55,653 bases of DNA. It comes from Nitrospirota bacterium (GTDB lineage: Bacteria > Nitrospirota > Thermodesulfovibrionia > Thermodesulfovibrionales > SM23-35). Positions within the stretch are counted from its first letter, which is position 1; every line of letters begins with the position of its first letter. The translations under genes and the position numbers were made by a program. Below, one piece after another: positions 44,960-53,157 of the stretch. The notes under the pieces were generated by a model. It was not told the origin of the DNA. It did no database searches and worked only from the letters and a program-made list of their open reading frames with translations. The stretch is from assembly GCA_014859105.1 (NCBI GenBank), contig JACUUX010000013.1, forward strand, positions 1-55,653, in the 5' to 3' direction.

Positions 44960-45805
44960 ATGATAATCAGAAAAAATAATCCCAGAGTAATAATAAATGC
45001 TGATGATTTTGGAATTACTCAAGGAGTAAATAAGGCAATTTTTGAATTGGTGGATGCCGGCATTGTAACGAGTACTTCAGTTATGACAAATATGCCGGAT
45101 TACGGAGATGTAGCAGTTCTAAGAGATAAAATAGGAATTGGTGTACATTTCAATTTAACTGTTGGTAGGCCAATAGTGGAAACTCAAAATGTTCCGACCC
45201 TGGTCAATTCAAAAGGAAATTTTTATGACTTATCTCAATTACTAACTAAGATGAAAAAGAGGAGGTTTGTCAGAGAGGAGGTAGAGATTGAATTTGAGGC
45301 TCAGGTTAAACAACTTATCAATATTGGAATAGAACCCGATCATATCAATTCTCATGAATCTCTTTTGAAATATCCTTTTTTTATGGGAATTATTAAAAAG
45401 ATAGCTAAAAAATATAAAATCATGGGGGTGCGTACATATAGCCCGAGGAAATTTGATTATAAACGATTATTAAATCCGAGAAAAATAGCAATATCTTTTT
45501 ATTTAAAATTTCAAAAACTTGGCTGGAAACGGAATGGATTTTCTGTTACTGATAAATATGATTCATTAATTCAGTTAGGGCTAAATCAAGAGATAGCCTT
45601 TAAAAAGTTAAGGGATATTTTTCGAAATTTACCCTGTGGTGTACTCGAAATTGGTGTTCATCCCGGTTATTGCAATGGAAATAATATATCAATGGGTAAC
45701 TATGTTTACGAAAGAGAGGTTGAGTTGCAGACTCTTTTAAGTGATAGATTTAAAAAAATAATCTTTGTTTCCGGAGCAGAATTAATCTGTTTCAAAGATA
45801 TCTGA
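44960..45805 (+). CDS. ChbG/HpnK (YdjC) family deacetylase
   Basis: A 281-residue protein with the family's metal-binding motifs: NADDFGITQGVN (residues 13-24), IGVHFNLTVGRP, PDHINSHESLLKYP (His-Asn-Ser-His) and LEIGVHPGY near the end. YdjC enzymes remove N-acetyl groups from amino sugars or glycoconjugates. ATG 44960 places NADDFG at the usual position; the longer frame from 44858 is REP sequence. Its job is probably to expose a free amine on the glycan, perhaps for acylation by the next gene product. Confidence 0.88.
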   Translation: MIIRKNNPRVIINADDFGITQGVNKAIFELVDAGIVTSTSVMTNMPDYGDVAVLRDKIGIGVHFNLTVGRPIVETQNVPTLVNSKGNFYDLSQLLTKMKKRRFVREEVEIEFEAQVKQLINIGIEPDHINSHESLLKYPFFMGIIKKIAKKYKIMGVRTYSPRKFDYKRLLNPRKIAISFYLKFQKLGWKRNGFSVTDKYDSLIQLGLNQEIAFKKLRDIFRNLPCGVLEIGVHPGYCNGNNISMGNYVYEREVELQTLLSDRFKKIIFVSGAELICFKDI

Positions 45806-45840
45806 AATAACAATTTATAAAATAGATTCATTAATTTAGA

Positions 45841-47274
45841 ATGCTTAACGACTGGAAAATGCAATTATACTGGCACCTGCCAATACGTATTCAGGAAGCA
45901 GCCCTCAGCTTGTATGCCAAACATCTGGAAAAAATCTATTACAATCACATTTATGAAGAATGGAAACAATGGTTAAGTGGATGGAAAAACTGGACTCCTG
46001 AATATATAAAAGAGTGGAAAGAGCAAAGATTACAGCATATAATTGAGACGGCAGCCAAACATGTTCCATATTATCACAATCAATGGAAAGACAGGAACTG
46101 GAAGTCAATCCATACAGAAGCTGACCTTCATTTGATTCCAACTCTTGAAAAACAGTCGCTGAGAAGAAATGAGCATGCATTTATTACAAACGGTGCAAAA
46201 CCAAAATCATTATGGCTGGAAAAAACAAGTGGTACAACTGGAACTTCACTCAAAATCTACTGGCCGATGTTAATGGTTCCACAATGGTACGCTGTTACAG
46301 AGGTTATGGTCAGAAATATCGCGGGTGTTGAACAAGAAACGCCACGTGCAATGATAGGAGGACGTCCAATTATCCCTGGAGATACAAAAAAGCCACCTTA
46401 CTGGCGTTTTAATAGAAGGTGGAAGCAATTATATTTTTCGAGCTACCATATTTCCCAAAAAACAGTAGCAGAATATGTTGAAGCTTTGAAAAAATACGAA
46501 AGCCAATGGATGACTGGATATGGTTCTGCAATCGCTACGCTTGCAGAAAGTGCATTAGATGATGGAATAAATCCATATCCAATAGAAGCTGTTATTGTAA
46601 GTGGTGATACCCTTTTGAGGGGGATGCGCCAGAGTATTGAACAATTTTTTAAATGCAAATGTTTTGACAGTTATGGTCAGTGTGAAGGTGTGTCAATGGC
46701 TATGGAATGTTTATATGGTCAAATGCATATAATACCTGTGGTCGGAATTACCGAGATTTTGCGTGAAGACGGAACACCATGCGAATCAGGAGAAACAGGA
46801 GAAATCGTTGCTACAAGCCTTCTTAATGATGCGATGCCGTTAATTCGATATCGCACAGGGGATTATGCAGCATGGGCGGAAGATCAATGTTGCCCGTGTG
46901 GAAACCCCAATCCTATTATTACTAATCTCATAGGACGTACGGACGATTATTTAATTACAGCTGACGGCAGGAAGGTTGGCAGACTTTCAACTGCAATGAA
47001 AAGAAGTCCTACTATTCACTCTGCTCAGATAGTTCAGGATAAGCCTGATCATGCTTTTTTGCTCGTGCGTCCCGGTGAAAATTATCGTTTATCTCATGCT
47101 GAGGCAATTCGGGATGATATTTTAGAACGAATAGGAAAATTCGATATAGAGATAATCGAAGTTCCGGAAATACCAAAAACTCCACAGGGCAAGACTGTTC
47201 TGGTTGTTCGTCTGGATGAACGCCCTGTAATGAAAGAAATGTATAAAAAACTAATAAAAAGGATCGATATTTAA
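45841..47274 (+). CDS. CapK/phenylacetate-CoA ligase-like adenylate-forming enzyme
   Basis: A 477-residue protein of the PaaK/CapK branch of the AMP-binding superfamily: KTSGTTGTSLKIYW (P-loop-like STG-rich motif), TGYGSAIATLAE, FDSYGQCEGVSMAMEC, PLIRYRTGDYA and IGRTDDYL. Two Cys pairs in CCPCGNPNP resemble the zinc site seen in some members. CapK-like proteins are common in exopolysaccharide loci and are thought to activate an acyl or aryl acid. Substrate unknown. Confidence 0.9.
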   Translation: MLNDWKMQLYWHLPIRIQEAALSLYAKHLEKIYYNHIYEEWKQWLSGWKNWTPEYIKEWKEQRLQHIIETAAKHVPYYHNQWKDRNWKSIHTEADLHLIPTLEKQSLRRNEHAFITNGAKPKSLWLEKTSGTTGTSLKIYWPMLMVPQWYAVTEVMVRNIAGVEQETPRAMIGGRPIIPGDTKKPPYWRFNRRWKQLYFSSYHISQKTVAEYVEALKKYESQWMTGYGSAIATLAESALDDGINPYPIEAVIVSGDTLLRGMRQSIEQFFKCKCFDSYGQCEGVSMAMECLYGQMHIIPVVGITEILREDGTPCESGETGEIVATSLLNDAMPLIRYRTGDYAAWAEDQCCPCGNPNPIITNLIGRTDDYLITADGRKVGRLSTAMKRSPTIHSAQIVQDKPDHAFLLVRPGENYRLSHAEAIRDDILERIGKFDIEIIEVPEIPKTPQGKTVLVVRLDERPVMKEMYKKLIKRIDI

Positions 47275-47280
47275 ATAAAT

Positions 47281-48318
47281 ATGGAAACTCCTTTTGTCTC
47301 TATTGTTATCCCTTGTAGAAACGAAGAAAAATTTATCGGGAAGTGTCTCGATTCTATTGTTGAAAATGATTATCCTGAAAATAAATTAGAGGTACTGGTT
47401 GTTGATGGAAATAGTAATGACGGAACAAAAATGTTGTTAAAAAAATACGCGGAACAATATCCATTTGTTAAAATATTAACTAATGATAAAAGAATTACAC
47501 CTGTTGCAATGAATTTAGGAATAAAAGCAGCTCGGGGAAAATATATCATGATTTTAGGTAGTCATTCAGAAGTACAGAAAAATTTTATAAAAGAAAATAT
47601 AAATGCATTTAATAAATATGATGTAGATTGTGTTGGTGGAAATATTATAACTCTGTGGGCAAATGAGAATTTAACCGCCAAGTCAATTGCCATGGGTATT
47701 TCGCACCCTTTTGGTGTTGGTAATGTTTATTTTAGAATAGGCTCAAAAACACCAAGATTGGTAGATGCGGTGCCTTTTGGATGTTATAGAAGGGAAGTTT
47801 TTGAGAAAATAGGATTTTTTGATGAAGATTTGATAAGAAATCAGGACGACGAGTTTAATCTGAGGTTAATTAAGAATGGTGGAAAAATACTTCTTGTGCC
47901 AGAAGTTGTCTCTTATTATTACGCTAGAGATTCTCTAAAAAAATTATGGAAAATGTATTATCAGTATGGTTATTTCAAGCCCCTTGTAGCCAAAAAAATA
48001 GGAGCAGTCCTTACCTGGCGGCAATTAATTCCTGCTGCTTTTGTTAGCAGCTTAATATTTTTTGGTTTATTCTCACTCTTTTTTAAATCGTTTTTATTAA
48101 TTTTTCTTCCTATTATATTAAGTTATTTATTTGTCAACATTGGTTTTTCTTTCATGACAGCAGTAAAAAAAGGATTTAAATATTGTTTTACTCTTCCAGT
48201 TGTGTTTGGCGTCCTACATTTTAGTTATGGTTTGGGATATTTGAAAGGTATTTGGGATTTTATTTTATTAAAAAAACATAAAAGAAAAGCTTTAAGGGAA
48301 ATTTCTTTGTCAAGATAA
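47281..48318 (+). CDS. Membrane-associated family 2 glycosyltransferase (ExoA-like)
   Basis: A 345-residue protein: GT2 domain with FVSIVIPCRNEEKFIGKCL, VLVVDGNSNDGT, a VDAVPFGCYRRE loop and IRNQDDEFNLRL. The C-terminal 110 residues hold two to three hydrophobic segments (FVSSLIFFGLFSLFF and FLLIFLPIILSYLFVNIGF). This layout matches succinoglycan ExoA. It follows the CapK-like gene by six bases. Confidence 0.92.
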   Translation: METPFVSIVIPCRNEEKFIGKCLDSIVENDYPENKLEVLVVDGNSNDGTKMLLKKYAEQYPFVKILTNDKRITPVAMNLGIKAARGKYIMILGSHSEVQKNFIKENINAFNKYDVDCVGGNIITLWANENLTAKSIAMGISHPFGVGNVYFRIGSKTPRLVDAVPFGCYRREVFEKIGFFDEDLIRNQDDEFNLRLIKNGGKILLVPEVVSYYYARDSLKKLWKMYYQYGYFKPLVAKKIGAVLTWRQLIPAAFVSSLIFFGLFSLFFKSFLLIFLPIILSYLFVNIGFSFMTAVKKGFKYCFTLPVVFGVLHFSYGLGYLKGIWDFILLKKHKRKALREISLSR

Positions 48319-48369
48319 ATTTTTAAAATTAATGTATTAAAATTTCAAAAGAGTGATTTAAATTACAGC

Positions 48370-48399
48370 TTGTAACATTCTGAAACTATAGATTATAAT
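48370..48399 (+). promoter_or_regulatory. Candidate sigma-70-type promoter for the exported protein gene
   Basis: TTGTAA at 48370-48375 and TATAAT at 48394-48399 are separated by 18 bases. An AAGGAG Shine-Dalgarno at 48411-48416 then precedes ATG 48424. It is read from consensus only. Confidence 0.45.
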
Positions 48400-48423
48400 T
48401 AAAAAAAAGGAAGGAGCCCCCTC

Positions 48424-49554
48424 ATGAAGGATAAAATTAATTTAAAGGTTATTTTTCAAACATTTTGTTTTATTATGATGTTTTTATTACTCAAAGAGGC
48501 ATATGCTGAACATTTCTTTCAAAAGCATAATACATGGTATGAAACCATCCCTGCAAATCCTATAATAGCTAAGGATTCAGCTAATTATGTTAATGATATC
48601 CTTATAAACAGTAACAGACTCTACGTGACCTATAATGAATGGAGTATGCCTATATGGCAAGCTGATTCAAATACACCTATTACAACGATAGAAATGCTTT
48701 CTCCAGATAAGATTTGTGGTTCAAATGCAATTGCTAATGGATGGAATAAAGTGCCTATTCCTTCTAATGCAAAATCGGCAGGTATGGATGAACTGTGTCA
48801 AGGAAAAAGTAGAGATGGTCATATGATAATTTTAAGTCATGACGGAAAATGGGAATGGGATTTTTATAGAGCGAGAAATTGTGGTGATGGTTGGAAAGCA
48901 AGCTGTATACGAAAGAGAGCAAGAACTATTGCTGCAAGTGAGGAAGGAATTGGCCTTGGGGACGGTTCAGGCATATTGCCTGTATTTCAGGTATTCCCTA
49001 ATACTTATTCTCAAGATGATGTTATGGGTATGCCTCGTGCTTGTGGTGTAAGTGCTCATTCTCAAGGTTTGATAACATATAATGATTATCAAAAAGGTTT
49101 TATAGACCATGCTATACAATTCGGCTATAATTCAGAAAAAAAGCACACTGGTTATTTTAGAGATTATCCATGTTTGTATTATGGTGGGGGAACATGTGAA
49201 AGAGAACATGCTATGTTTTTTGGAAGTAGATTACAGCTTAATCCTTCTTATAACTGTAATCAGCACTCAAATTCATTAACTAAAATGATTTGTGAAGCTC
49301 TTAAAAAATATGGAGCAATCTTTGTAATTAACACCGGACCTAGCTATAACTCGCTTTATTTAGAATCTACATACGGTAAGTCTAATTTCTGGTCGGGTAT
49401 TATTGAAAATCCTTTACCAATACCTATAAATCAACTAAAAGTTATCGAGCCTGTTTGTAGTGATTGTTCAATTTGCCCTAATTGTACTGTTCAAAAACCT
49501 GTAGAAAAACCAGAGGTAGCTCCAGCAGCACCAACGATTATAGAAATAAAATAA
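48424..49554 (+). CDS. Exported protein of unknown function
   Basis: A 376-residue protein with a signal peptide (MMFLLLKEAYA, cleavage near residue 29) and strong Shine-Dalgarno. It is rich in Trp, Tyr and Cys; features include a CQGKSRDGHMIILSHDGKWEWDFY segment and several Cys pairs that could form disulfides. The C-terminal tail is Cys- and Pro-rich (CSDCSICPNCTVQKP, then PEVAPAAP). The body could be a secreted glycan-binding or lyase fold, but I recognise no family. It has its own likely promoter, unlike most genes in the locus. Confidence 0.75.
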   Translation: MKDKINLKVIFQTFCFIMMFLLLKEAYAEHFFQKHNTWYETIPANPIIAKDSANYVNDILINSNRLYVTYNEWSMPIWQADSNTPITTIEMLSPDKICGSNAIANGWNKVPIPSNAKSAGMDELCQGKSRDGHMIILSHDGKWEWDFYRARNCGDGWKASCIRKRARTIAASEEGIGLGDGSGILPVFQVFPNTYSQDDVMGMPRACGVSAHSQGLITYNDYQKGFIDHAIQFGYNSEKKHTGYFRDYPCLYYGGGTCEREHAMFFGSRLQLNPSYNCNQHSNSLTKMICEALKKYGAIFVINTGPSYNSLYLESTYGKSNFWSGIIENPLPIPINQLKVIEPVCSDCSICPNCTVQKPVEKPEVAPAAPTIIEIK

Positions 49555-49767
49555 AAGATTAATTTAATAAAGCTTTCATTCTATTTACCCCTTTAACATA
49601 GAAGAAGAGTACATAGCAGGGTCAAGCCTTCAAAAATCATTTTTTAAAGGTACAGGGATTTTAATCTTAGAGATATTATTGCCAAAATGTGGCCAAATAA
49701 TTTAGGAGTAGAGAGCAGGCTTCCACATTTGACAAATTAGATTACCCTCTATTTTAGGAAATCTTAG

Positions 49768-49899
49768 AATGGAATAATCAATAGACGATATATTACTGGA
49801 CGAGGAGGATATGTAAGTGAAAAATATGTTACTCAAGAACTATATTACATGGTTCGGGTCAAGCGTTACAAGAGAGATATTGAGTCTGCTTTGACGTAA
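49768..49899 (+). pseudogene. Short open reading frame, possible gene remnant
   Basis: In the 435-bp gap between the exported protein and the amidotransferase, a 43-codon frame from after TAG 49765-49767 to TAA 49897-49899 has protein-like composition (ITGRGGYVSEKYVTQELYYM). It has no start codon near its beginning. It may be the 3' end of a lost gene. The rest of the gap contains short GGGTCA- and TTTGACA-type repeat fragments. Confidence 0.3.
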
Positions 49900-49938
49900 G
49901 ACTTATAAAGTTTTTTATTTTTAAATATATAAACTTTT

Positions 49939-49967
49939 TTGCACAACTGAAATATAAAACATAGTAT
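49939..49967 (+). promoter_or_regulatory. Candidate promoter for the amidotransferase gene
   Basis: TTGCAC at 49939-49944 and TAGTAT at 49962-49967 are spaced by 17 bases, with the ATG at 49990. The ribosome binding site (GAAGAT) is weak. Assigned by consensus only. Confidence 0.35.
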
Positions 49968-49989
49968 CAAAAGATAAATAGAAGATATT

Positions 49990-51039
49990 ATGAGAAGGTG
50001 CTCAATATGCATTTTACCAGAAGTATATCCAAACATTTCATTTGATGAAAAAGGGGAATGTAATTTTTGCAAAACACATCAAAAGATTCAATTTCTTGGG
50101 AAATCGAAGTTAAAAGAAGATCTGCTAAAAAATAAAAAAGACAAGGGGAAATATGATTGTTTAGTTCCAGTGAGTGGAGGTAAGGATAGTACATTCGTAC
50201 TCTATCAGATGAGCAAAGTTTATCAGATGCGAGTTCTGGCATTTAATTATGATAATCGTCTTACACACCCTCAAGCCCAGGAAAATGTCCGGAAGATAGT
50301 AAATTATCTCGGAGTCGATCTGGTCATAAAGAAAAATAAGAAACAAAAAAAGTACATGGCTATTAATCTGAGAGCCTATCTGCGTAAACCATCAGTAGGA
50401 ATGATCCCAATGTTATGTACGGGTTGCAGATATGGCATTATTGGAAACGCTTTTAATATAGCTAAAGAGTACGATATACCAATGATTATAATCGGTTGGA
50501 GTCCCATCGAAGATACTCCGTTTAAAGAAGTTTATTTGAAAGATAATGGCAATTCAGTGATTGGTGGACTATTAAGGAATCTCATAAAAAATCCTGCTTA
50601 TATTAGGCCGAATAATATGATAGGTGCTGTAAAAGACTATTATCATAGTTATCAGCAGGTTAAAGACTGGAATATAGTTCTCAAAATGCTTCATCCTAAC
50701 GTAAAACTGATTCAATTCTATGATTATGTGCCATATAATCCAGATGAAATTGAAAATATTGTTGAAAGAGAACTCAGTTGGGAAACTCCAGATAAAAAAG
50801 ATTCCTGGCAGTTTGATTGCAAAATAAAGCTTCTCCAAAACTACTTCTATGAAAAAGAATTAGGCTTTACTGCTACTGACTGTTATTTAAGCGCTATGGT
50901 GAGAGAAGGATTTATATCTCGTTCAGAAGCATTAGAAAGATTGAAATATTCAAAACAAAATAAGGATAAAAAGCTGAATCAACTTCATGAATTTTTAAAA
51001 GATATAAACATGGAGGATCTGATTTTTTATTTTTCATAG
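49990..51039 (+). CDS. N-acetyl sugar amidotransferase (WbpG/PseA-like)
   Basis: A 349-residue PP-loop enzyme. It opens with a Cys4 zinc site (C4, C7, C24, C27) and LPEVYPNISFDEKGECNFC, followed by the SGGKDSTFVLY pyrophosphatase loop (S62 to S67) and a CTGCRYGIIGNAF segment. WbpG and relatives place an amidino group on a di-N-acetylated uronic acid or nonulosonic acid, drawing ammonia from HisH/HisF-like partners. Those partner genes are absent here. It has its own candidate promoter and is the last clear glycan gene of the window. Confidence 0.9.
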   Translation: MRRCSICILPEVYPNISFDEKGECNFCKTHQKIQFLGKSKLKEDLLKNKKDKGKYDCLVPVSGGKDSTFVLYQMSKVYQMRVLAFNYDNRLTHPQAQENVRKIVNYLGVDLVIKKNKKQKKYMAINLRAYLRKPSVGMIPMLCTGCRYGIIGNAFNIAKEYDIPMIIIGWSPIEDTPFKEVYLKDNGNSVIGGLLRNLIKNPAYIRPNNMIGAVKDYYHSYQQVKDWNIVLKMLHPNVKLIQFYDYVPYNPDEIENIVERELSWETPDKKDSWQFDCKIKLLQNYFYEKELGFTATDCYLSAMVREGFISRSEALERLKYSKQNKDKKLNQLHEFLKDINMEDLIFYFS

Positions 51040-51162
51040 GAAAGCGAGCAGTAGGGTCAAATCTTCAAAAAAACATGTTTAACTTGATAAAGTTAGGGAA
51101 TTAGCAAGGTTACCTCAAACTCCTCTCATGAGTATATATTCATAAAAAACAATAATTAGATA

Positions 51163-51337
51163 GTTCTATTTTTTTGCAAACAAGAAGGAAACACACCCCT
51201 GCACCCCTCTCGATAGGGGATAAAAGAAGAAGTAAAACTGTCCGAAGTCCGATGTCCGAGGTCGACAAAATTTTGAAGTCAGACAACAGTCCGAAGTTCA
51301 ATGTCCAGTGTCGGATGTCTGACGTTCTGAGTTCAAG
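51163..51337 (+). repeat. Composite repeat: conserved approximately 87-bp module followed by heptamer tract
   Basis: The 51163-51250 stretch (GTTCTATTT, GGAAACACACCCCT, a CCCCT/AGGGG hairpin, AAAGAAGAAGTAAAACTGTCC) is about nine-tenths identical by eye to 54211-54297. Heptamers run at 51240-51267 and 51289-51337. The 322-bp gap 51040-51361 holds no gene besides this. Confidence 0.75.
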
Positions 51338-51361
51338 ATTACACCAAGGTTCATTAAACGG

Positions 51362-51717
51362 TCAGATAAACCTTATTTGATTTTCCATCTCTTCAGGAGA
51401 GAAGGTTTGAATTATGTCTAAGAGTCTTTTTATAGTTTCAAAAAAGTTTCTTTTACGGCCTGCGACTATTATTCCAAAATGTTTTTTACCAGAAGTAAGG
51501 TATTTTTCATGTAAGATACGGAAGTGTTTTTTGTTGTGGGTTAAGAAAGTTCGCTGTTCGAGGATAGCCTTTTCAAGCTGTTCTTCATTTCGGGCGCTGA
51601 GCATCCCGGCTTCAACTGCATGTAATACATCAAATCCTCTGTTCTTTAAATTAACAGCTATTTTTACTGATACATCTTCGCAAGATACAGGGAGATGAAC
51701 AGCTTTTCGGCAGACAA
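51362..51717 (-). pseudogene. DUF5615 PIN-like toxin, broken by a one-base deletion
   Basis: On the minus strand a TTG at 51717 begins SAEKLFISLYL, the usual DUF5615 start, but the frame then reads AKMYQ and stops. The next frame carries the rest: EDVSVKIAVNLKNRGFDVL, EAGMLSARNEEQLEKAILEQ, RTFLTHNKKHF and a full C-terminus to 51362. Restoring one base near 51679-51682 (CTT GCG to CTT GAC GAA) rejoins the halves with the expected LDEDV acidic motif. It starts one base after the DUF433 stop. The toxin is therefore probably inactive, leaving the antitoxin alone; a sequencing error is the alternative. Confidence 0.75.
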
Positions 51718-51718
51718 A

Positions 51719-51979
51719 TTACGGGATATCCCTTTCTACCGTATTTTCAGCAATGTATTTCTCAATTTCTTCGCGGTGATCGGCATAGTAGCTCAATGCG
51801 TCAAATATCTGGGAAAGCGTAAGATGTGGAAGGTTTTCCATGATTTCCTCAGGAGATGCTCCAAATTTCCAACATTCAACAATGGCGCGCACAGGCGTTC
51901 TTGTGCCTTTGACAACGGGCTCGCCCCCAAGGAGTTCCTTATTGCGGACAATATATGGATGTTCCGTAGCTACTATCAT
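51719..51979 (-). CDS. DUF433-family antitoxin
   Basis: An 86-residue protein on the minus strand with the DUF433 pattern: YIVRNKELLGGEPVVKGTRTPVRAIVECWKFGASPEEI and LPHLTLSQIFDALSYYADH (key residues G-G-x-P-x-x-x-G-T-R). The domain is an HTH-like antitoxin paired with DUF5615 PIN-like toxins. With its frameshifted partner it forms the only minus-strand transcription unit in the window. Confidence 0.88.
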   Translation of the reverse strand: MIVATEHPYIVRNKELLGGEPVVKGTRTPVRAIVECWKFGASPEEIMENLPHLTLSQIFDALSYYADHREEIEKYIAENTVERDIP

Positions 51980-52264
51980 TTTAATAACCCTATATTACCA
52001 TATTTTCTAAATCATATAAATAATTTTTTTGTCAGAACATTATAAATGTAAGAGGTCGGTGGTCAGGTCTTTAATCTTGCTATTTAGGTCTTAGATATGC
52101 ATGAAACATATCATGCTTAGAGCTTAAAACTGTGAACTGTTAGCAGTTAACAACTCACTGCTCACTTTCTTACTATTCTAAGTCCAGCGTCCGAAATTTT
52201 AAGCTTTTAAGAAATAATATTTTTGTTATTAATTTATGATAAGATGGTTTAAAGTGGAGGTAAT
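51980..52264. other. Intergenic region with short repeats
   Basis: This 285-bp stretch separates the minus-strand DUF433 gene from the plus-strand DUF5678 gene. It contains a GAACTGTTAGCAGTTAAC quasi-palindrome around 52134 and two heptamer units at 52182-52195. Promoters for both flanking genes should lie here, but I see no convincing consensus pair. Confidence 0.5.
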
Positions 52265-52453
52265 ATGGAAAGACTTTTAGTCAATACAAGTGATTATAAT
52301 GGGCGTTATGTTGCAATGAAGAGCTTTGACGATAATACTATTGTAGGTGTAGGAGATGATCCTGAAAAAGCCTTGAAGGATGCAGAGACGAAGGGCTTTA
52401 AAAATCCTGTTCTTCTGTATATTCCGGAAGAGGACGTTGTTCACATATACTAA
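52265..52453 (+). CDS. DUF5678-family small protein
   Basis: A 62-residue protein with a GGAGG Shine-Dalgarno 4 bases before the ATG. It resembles DUF5678 proteins: YNGRYVAMKSFDDNTIVGVG, DDPEKALKDAETKG and PVLLYIPEEDVVHIY. The stop overlaps the retropepsin gene start by one base (TAATG), so the two are co-translated. Function unknown; the size and coupling resemble an antitoxin. Confidence 0.8.
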   Translation: MERLLVNTSDYNGRYVAMKSFDDNTIVGVGDDPEKALKDAETKGFKNPVLLYIPEEDVVHIY

Positions 52454-52872
52454 TGCCAATACGTAACTATCCTTTCTCGGTTATACGGCCTGGGGATATA
52501 CCTCGACATTATCTTCCGGTTACAGTATTAAATCCAGATACCAACAAACAAATAAACTTATATGCCTTGATAGATACAGGAGCAGATGAGTGTGCATTCC
52601 CAGCTTCTTTTGCTCCACTTTTAGGGCACAATCTCCAGTCCGGTCATCTAAAGAAAATAAGTACTGGTAATGGGATAACGATTGCTTATAGTCATACTGT
52701 TCGTATTGTAATAGAAGGGTTTTCAACACAGGATGTATTAGTGGATTTTATGCCAAATCTTTATGTTCCTCTGCTTGGTGTAAGAAGCTTCCTTAGTAAT
52801 TTCATTAGTAATTTCATCCTTAAAATAGATTATCCAAACAAAATATTTTCATTGCTGCTATCGAATAAATAA
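52453..52872 (+). CDS. Retropepsin-like aspartic protease
   Basis: A 139-residue single-domain protein with the aspartic-protease motif ALIDTGADECAFP (D41-T42-G43), a flap-like GNGITIAYSHT segment and a VPLLGVRSFLSNF strand typical of bacterial retropepsin-like proteins (gag-asp family). Such enzymes act as dimers. A 12-bp tandem duplication near the 3' end gives SNFISNFI. It is coupled to the DUF5678 gene and surrounded by TA modules. Substrate unknown. Confidence 0.85.
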   Translation: MPIRNYPFSVIRPGDIPRHYLPVTVLNPDTNKQINLYALIDTGADECAFPASFAPLLGHNLQSGHLKKISTGNGITIAYSHTVRIVIEGFSTQDVLVDFMPNLYVPLLGVRSFLSNFISNFILKIDYPNKIFSLLLSNK

Positions 52873-52928
52873 GAGAAAAAGAAGGAGATACAGTAGGGGG
52901 TCAGGCTTGCAAACGTGCATTTATAAAT

Positions 52929-53020
52929 GTCCGAAGTCTGATGTCCAATGTCCAGCGTATCAAAAAATAAATTTTTTCACAACAGCTGCATTATGTAAAT
53001 GTATTTTTGGGTTAACATGA
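52929..53020 (+). repeat. Heptamer tract plus 65-bp dispersed repeat
   Basis: Four heptamers at 52929-52956 are followed by GTATC and a sequence closely similar to 11030-11096. The 285-bp gap also holds GGGGTCAGGCTTGCAAA at 52897. An 18-codon frame at 53069-53125 has a Shine-Dalgarno-like lead but no recognisable product. Confidence 0.65.
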
Positions 53021-53157
53021 TAGCTCGGCTAAACTATAGCAAATAAAGGAATTGAGGAAAGGTGAAGAATGGGATTTATAATAAAGAATCGAGCATTATC
53101 AGAGGTATGTCGGTTTTTAAAATAGAGAATAATTTTTGAATGGATATTTGATATTTA

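Noticed and set aside
51174..51380. 68-codon plus-strand frame upstream of the DUF5615 remnant
   Set aside because: It is a translation of the 87-bp module and heptamer repeats.
51414..52045. Two overlapping plus-strand frames opposite the DUF433/DUF5615 genes
   Set aside because: The minus-strand translations match known TA families with good overlap; the plus-strand ones do not resemble any protein.
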